Assembly: GCA_902803015.1 (NCBI GenBank)
Contig: CADCOL010000272.1
Coordinates: 1-7,247, forward strand
Direction: 5' to 3'
DNA from: an uncultured Lachnospiraceae bacterium
GTDB taxonomy: Bacteria; Bacillota; Clostridia; Lachnospirales; Lachnospiraceae
DNA length: 7,247 nucleotides
Shown here: positions 6,507 through 7,247 of the stretch, piece by piece
Layout: each line of letters begins with the position of its first letter
Numbering within the stretch: position 1 is the first letter of the stretch
Translations under genes and position numbers: made by a program
Notes under the pieces: model-generated
Told to the model about the DNA's origin: nothing
Database searches by the model: none
What the model saw: the letters and a program-made list of their open reading frames with translations, nothing else

Positions 6507-7247
6507 ATGAGAATGAAACAGGTTCGTAAGTATATAGCTGTTGCAATGATGCTGCTTTTATGTACGGCATCGTTTGCGGGTTGTAAAAAAGGGAAAAATA
6601 AAGAAGCTGAGTCGGAGAGTGTTCCGGTAGTTACTTTCGAAACCGGTATGTTTGCAAGTGAAACGGCTTCGGAGGAAGTTTCCGAAACGCCGGAAGAAAA
6701 GCATACCACGATTGAGGGAGTGCGCCAGATTTCATTTTACCGCAGAAATCCGTCCACGAAGGTTCGCGAAAAGAAGACTGAGTTTACGGCGCCGTGGGTG
6801 CGGGGAACGGATATTTCGAGCTTTGAAGTGTTTGCCTGTGAAGACAGCGAAATCACGTTTAAGACCGCATATTTTGACGATGCGTTCTGGGAGAAGTGGA
6901 ATGCATTTGAGGGAAAAGATAATTGTAAAATCGGCTACAGCGTGGACTTTGATTTAAAGAGCGGAGAGCATATTCACAAGGTCTTGCTGAAAGCCGGGGA
7001 TGAGCTGGAATACAGACCATATCTTGAGAATTATTTATATGATGACGTGCATCAGGCAAAAGGCGCGTGGTACAGCCACCTTCTGCCGGAAGAAATGAAT
7101 GAGAATACTTTGATTACATCCATTAAGTTCACGCCGGGCGAAAAGATTGATGAAGTGGGCGATGAAATCCATGCCACGGTATTCGTTTACAATTCCGAAG
7201 AGGATTTCGACGATGCCGGAGAGTATATCGGGGATGTAAGAGCCGAG
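6507..7247 (+). CDS. Lipoprotein of unknown function, partial
   Basis: 247 codons without a stop; the gene continues past the right edge. Residues 1-26 form a lipoprotein signal: MRMKQVRKY, a hydrophobic run (10-19), then the lipobox SFAGC with Cys26, followed by KKGKNK. A Ser/Glu/Thr/Val-rich linker of about 40 residues follows (33-70), typical of a tether through the cell wall. The rest looks like alternating strands with acidic loops, including aromatic-rich patches (FTAPWVRG, FWEKWNAF) and a FTPGEKIDEVGDEIHATVFVY segment, consistent with an extracellular beta-sandwich. I do not recognise a family. It begins 6 bases after the CPBP stop and shares its mRNA in all likelihood with feoB and the CPBP gene. 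It could be a client of the CPBP protease or a surface sensor or binding protein; neither is shown by the sequence. Confidence 0.8.
   Translation, partial: MRMKQVRKYIAVAMMLLLCTASFAGCKKGKNKEAESESVPVVTFETGMFASETASEEVSETPEEKHTTIEGVRQISFYRRNPSTKVREKKTEFTAPWVRGTDISSFEVFACEDSEITFKTAYFDDAFWEKWNAFEGKDNCKIGYSVDFDLKSGEHIHKVLLKAGDELEYRPYLENYLYDDVHQAKGAWYSHLLPEEMNENTLITSIKFTPGEKIDEVGDEIHATVFVYNSEEDFDDAGEYIGDVRAE

Noticed and set aside
6652..6957. Arg-rich plus-strand frame of 101 codons
   Set aside because: Out-of-frame shadow of the lipoprotein gene, which has a lipobox, a ribosome binding site and a continuous frame.

Overview
The window looks like a piece of a Clostridia chromosome, most likely Lachnospiraceae (a gut or rumen fibre degrader of the Butyrivibrio/Roseburia kind). 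The basis is protein style, moderate base composition, strong GGAGG-type ribosome binding sites, lipobox signal peptides and the gene content. The genus assignment is inference. Both ends cut through genes.

Left part (1-2376): two glycan-degrading genes on the minus strand, read from 2210 down to 1. The upstream one is a GH16 laminarinase/lichenase-type lipoprotein with a C-terminal carbohydrate-binding module. The downstream one is a GH5 endoglucanase-like enzyme without a signal peptide, cut by the left edge before its catalytic nucleophile. The 144-base gap between them holds an extended -10 promoter followed by a perfect 12-bp stem with a T6 tail, which is a terminator or attenuator just ahead of the GH5 ribosome binding site.

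Middle (2211-3156): a divergent AraC/XylS-type regulator reads rightward. The 166-base divergent region holds a candidate promoter for GH16 and a 10-bp direct repeat with a 20-bp period, the geometry expected of an AraC-family operator. The likely logic is that this regulator controls the GH16/GH5 pair and itself. The surface enzyme would cut beta-glucan outside, and the GH5 enzyme would act inside the cell on imported fragments.

Right part (3157-7247): a rightward set of closely spaced genes with its own sigma-A-like promoter (TTGACG-N17-TACAAT). It encodes FeoB (ferrous iron transporter with fused G domain), a CPBP/ABI-family intramembrane protease-like protein, and a lipoprotein of unknown function cut by the right edge. 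No feoA gene and no obvious Fur or DtxR box is visible next to feoB. The -35 box coincides with the longest possible TTG start of the feoB frame, so the start is placed at the ATG at 3250.

No RNA genes, CRISPR arrays, insertion sequences or phage genes were seen. No gene-free stretch exceeds 300 bases.
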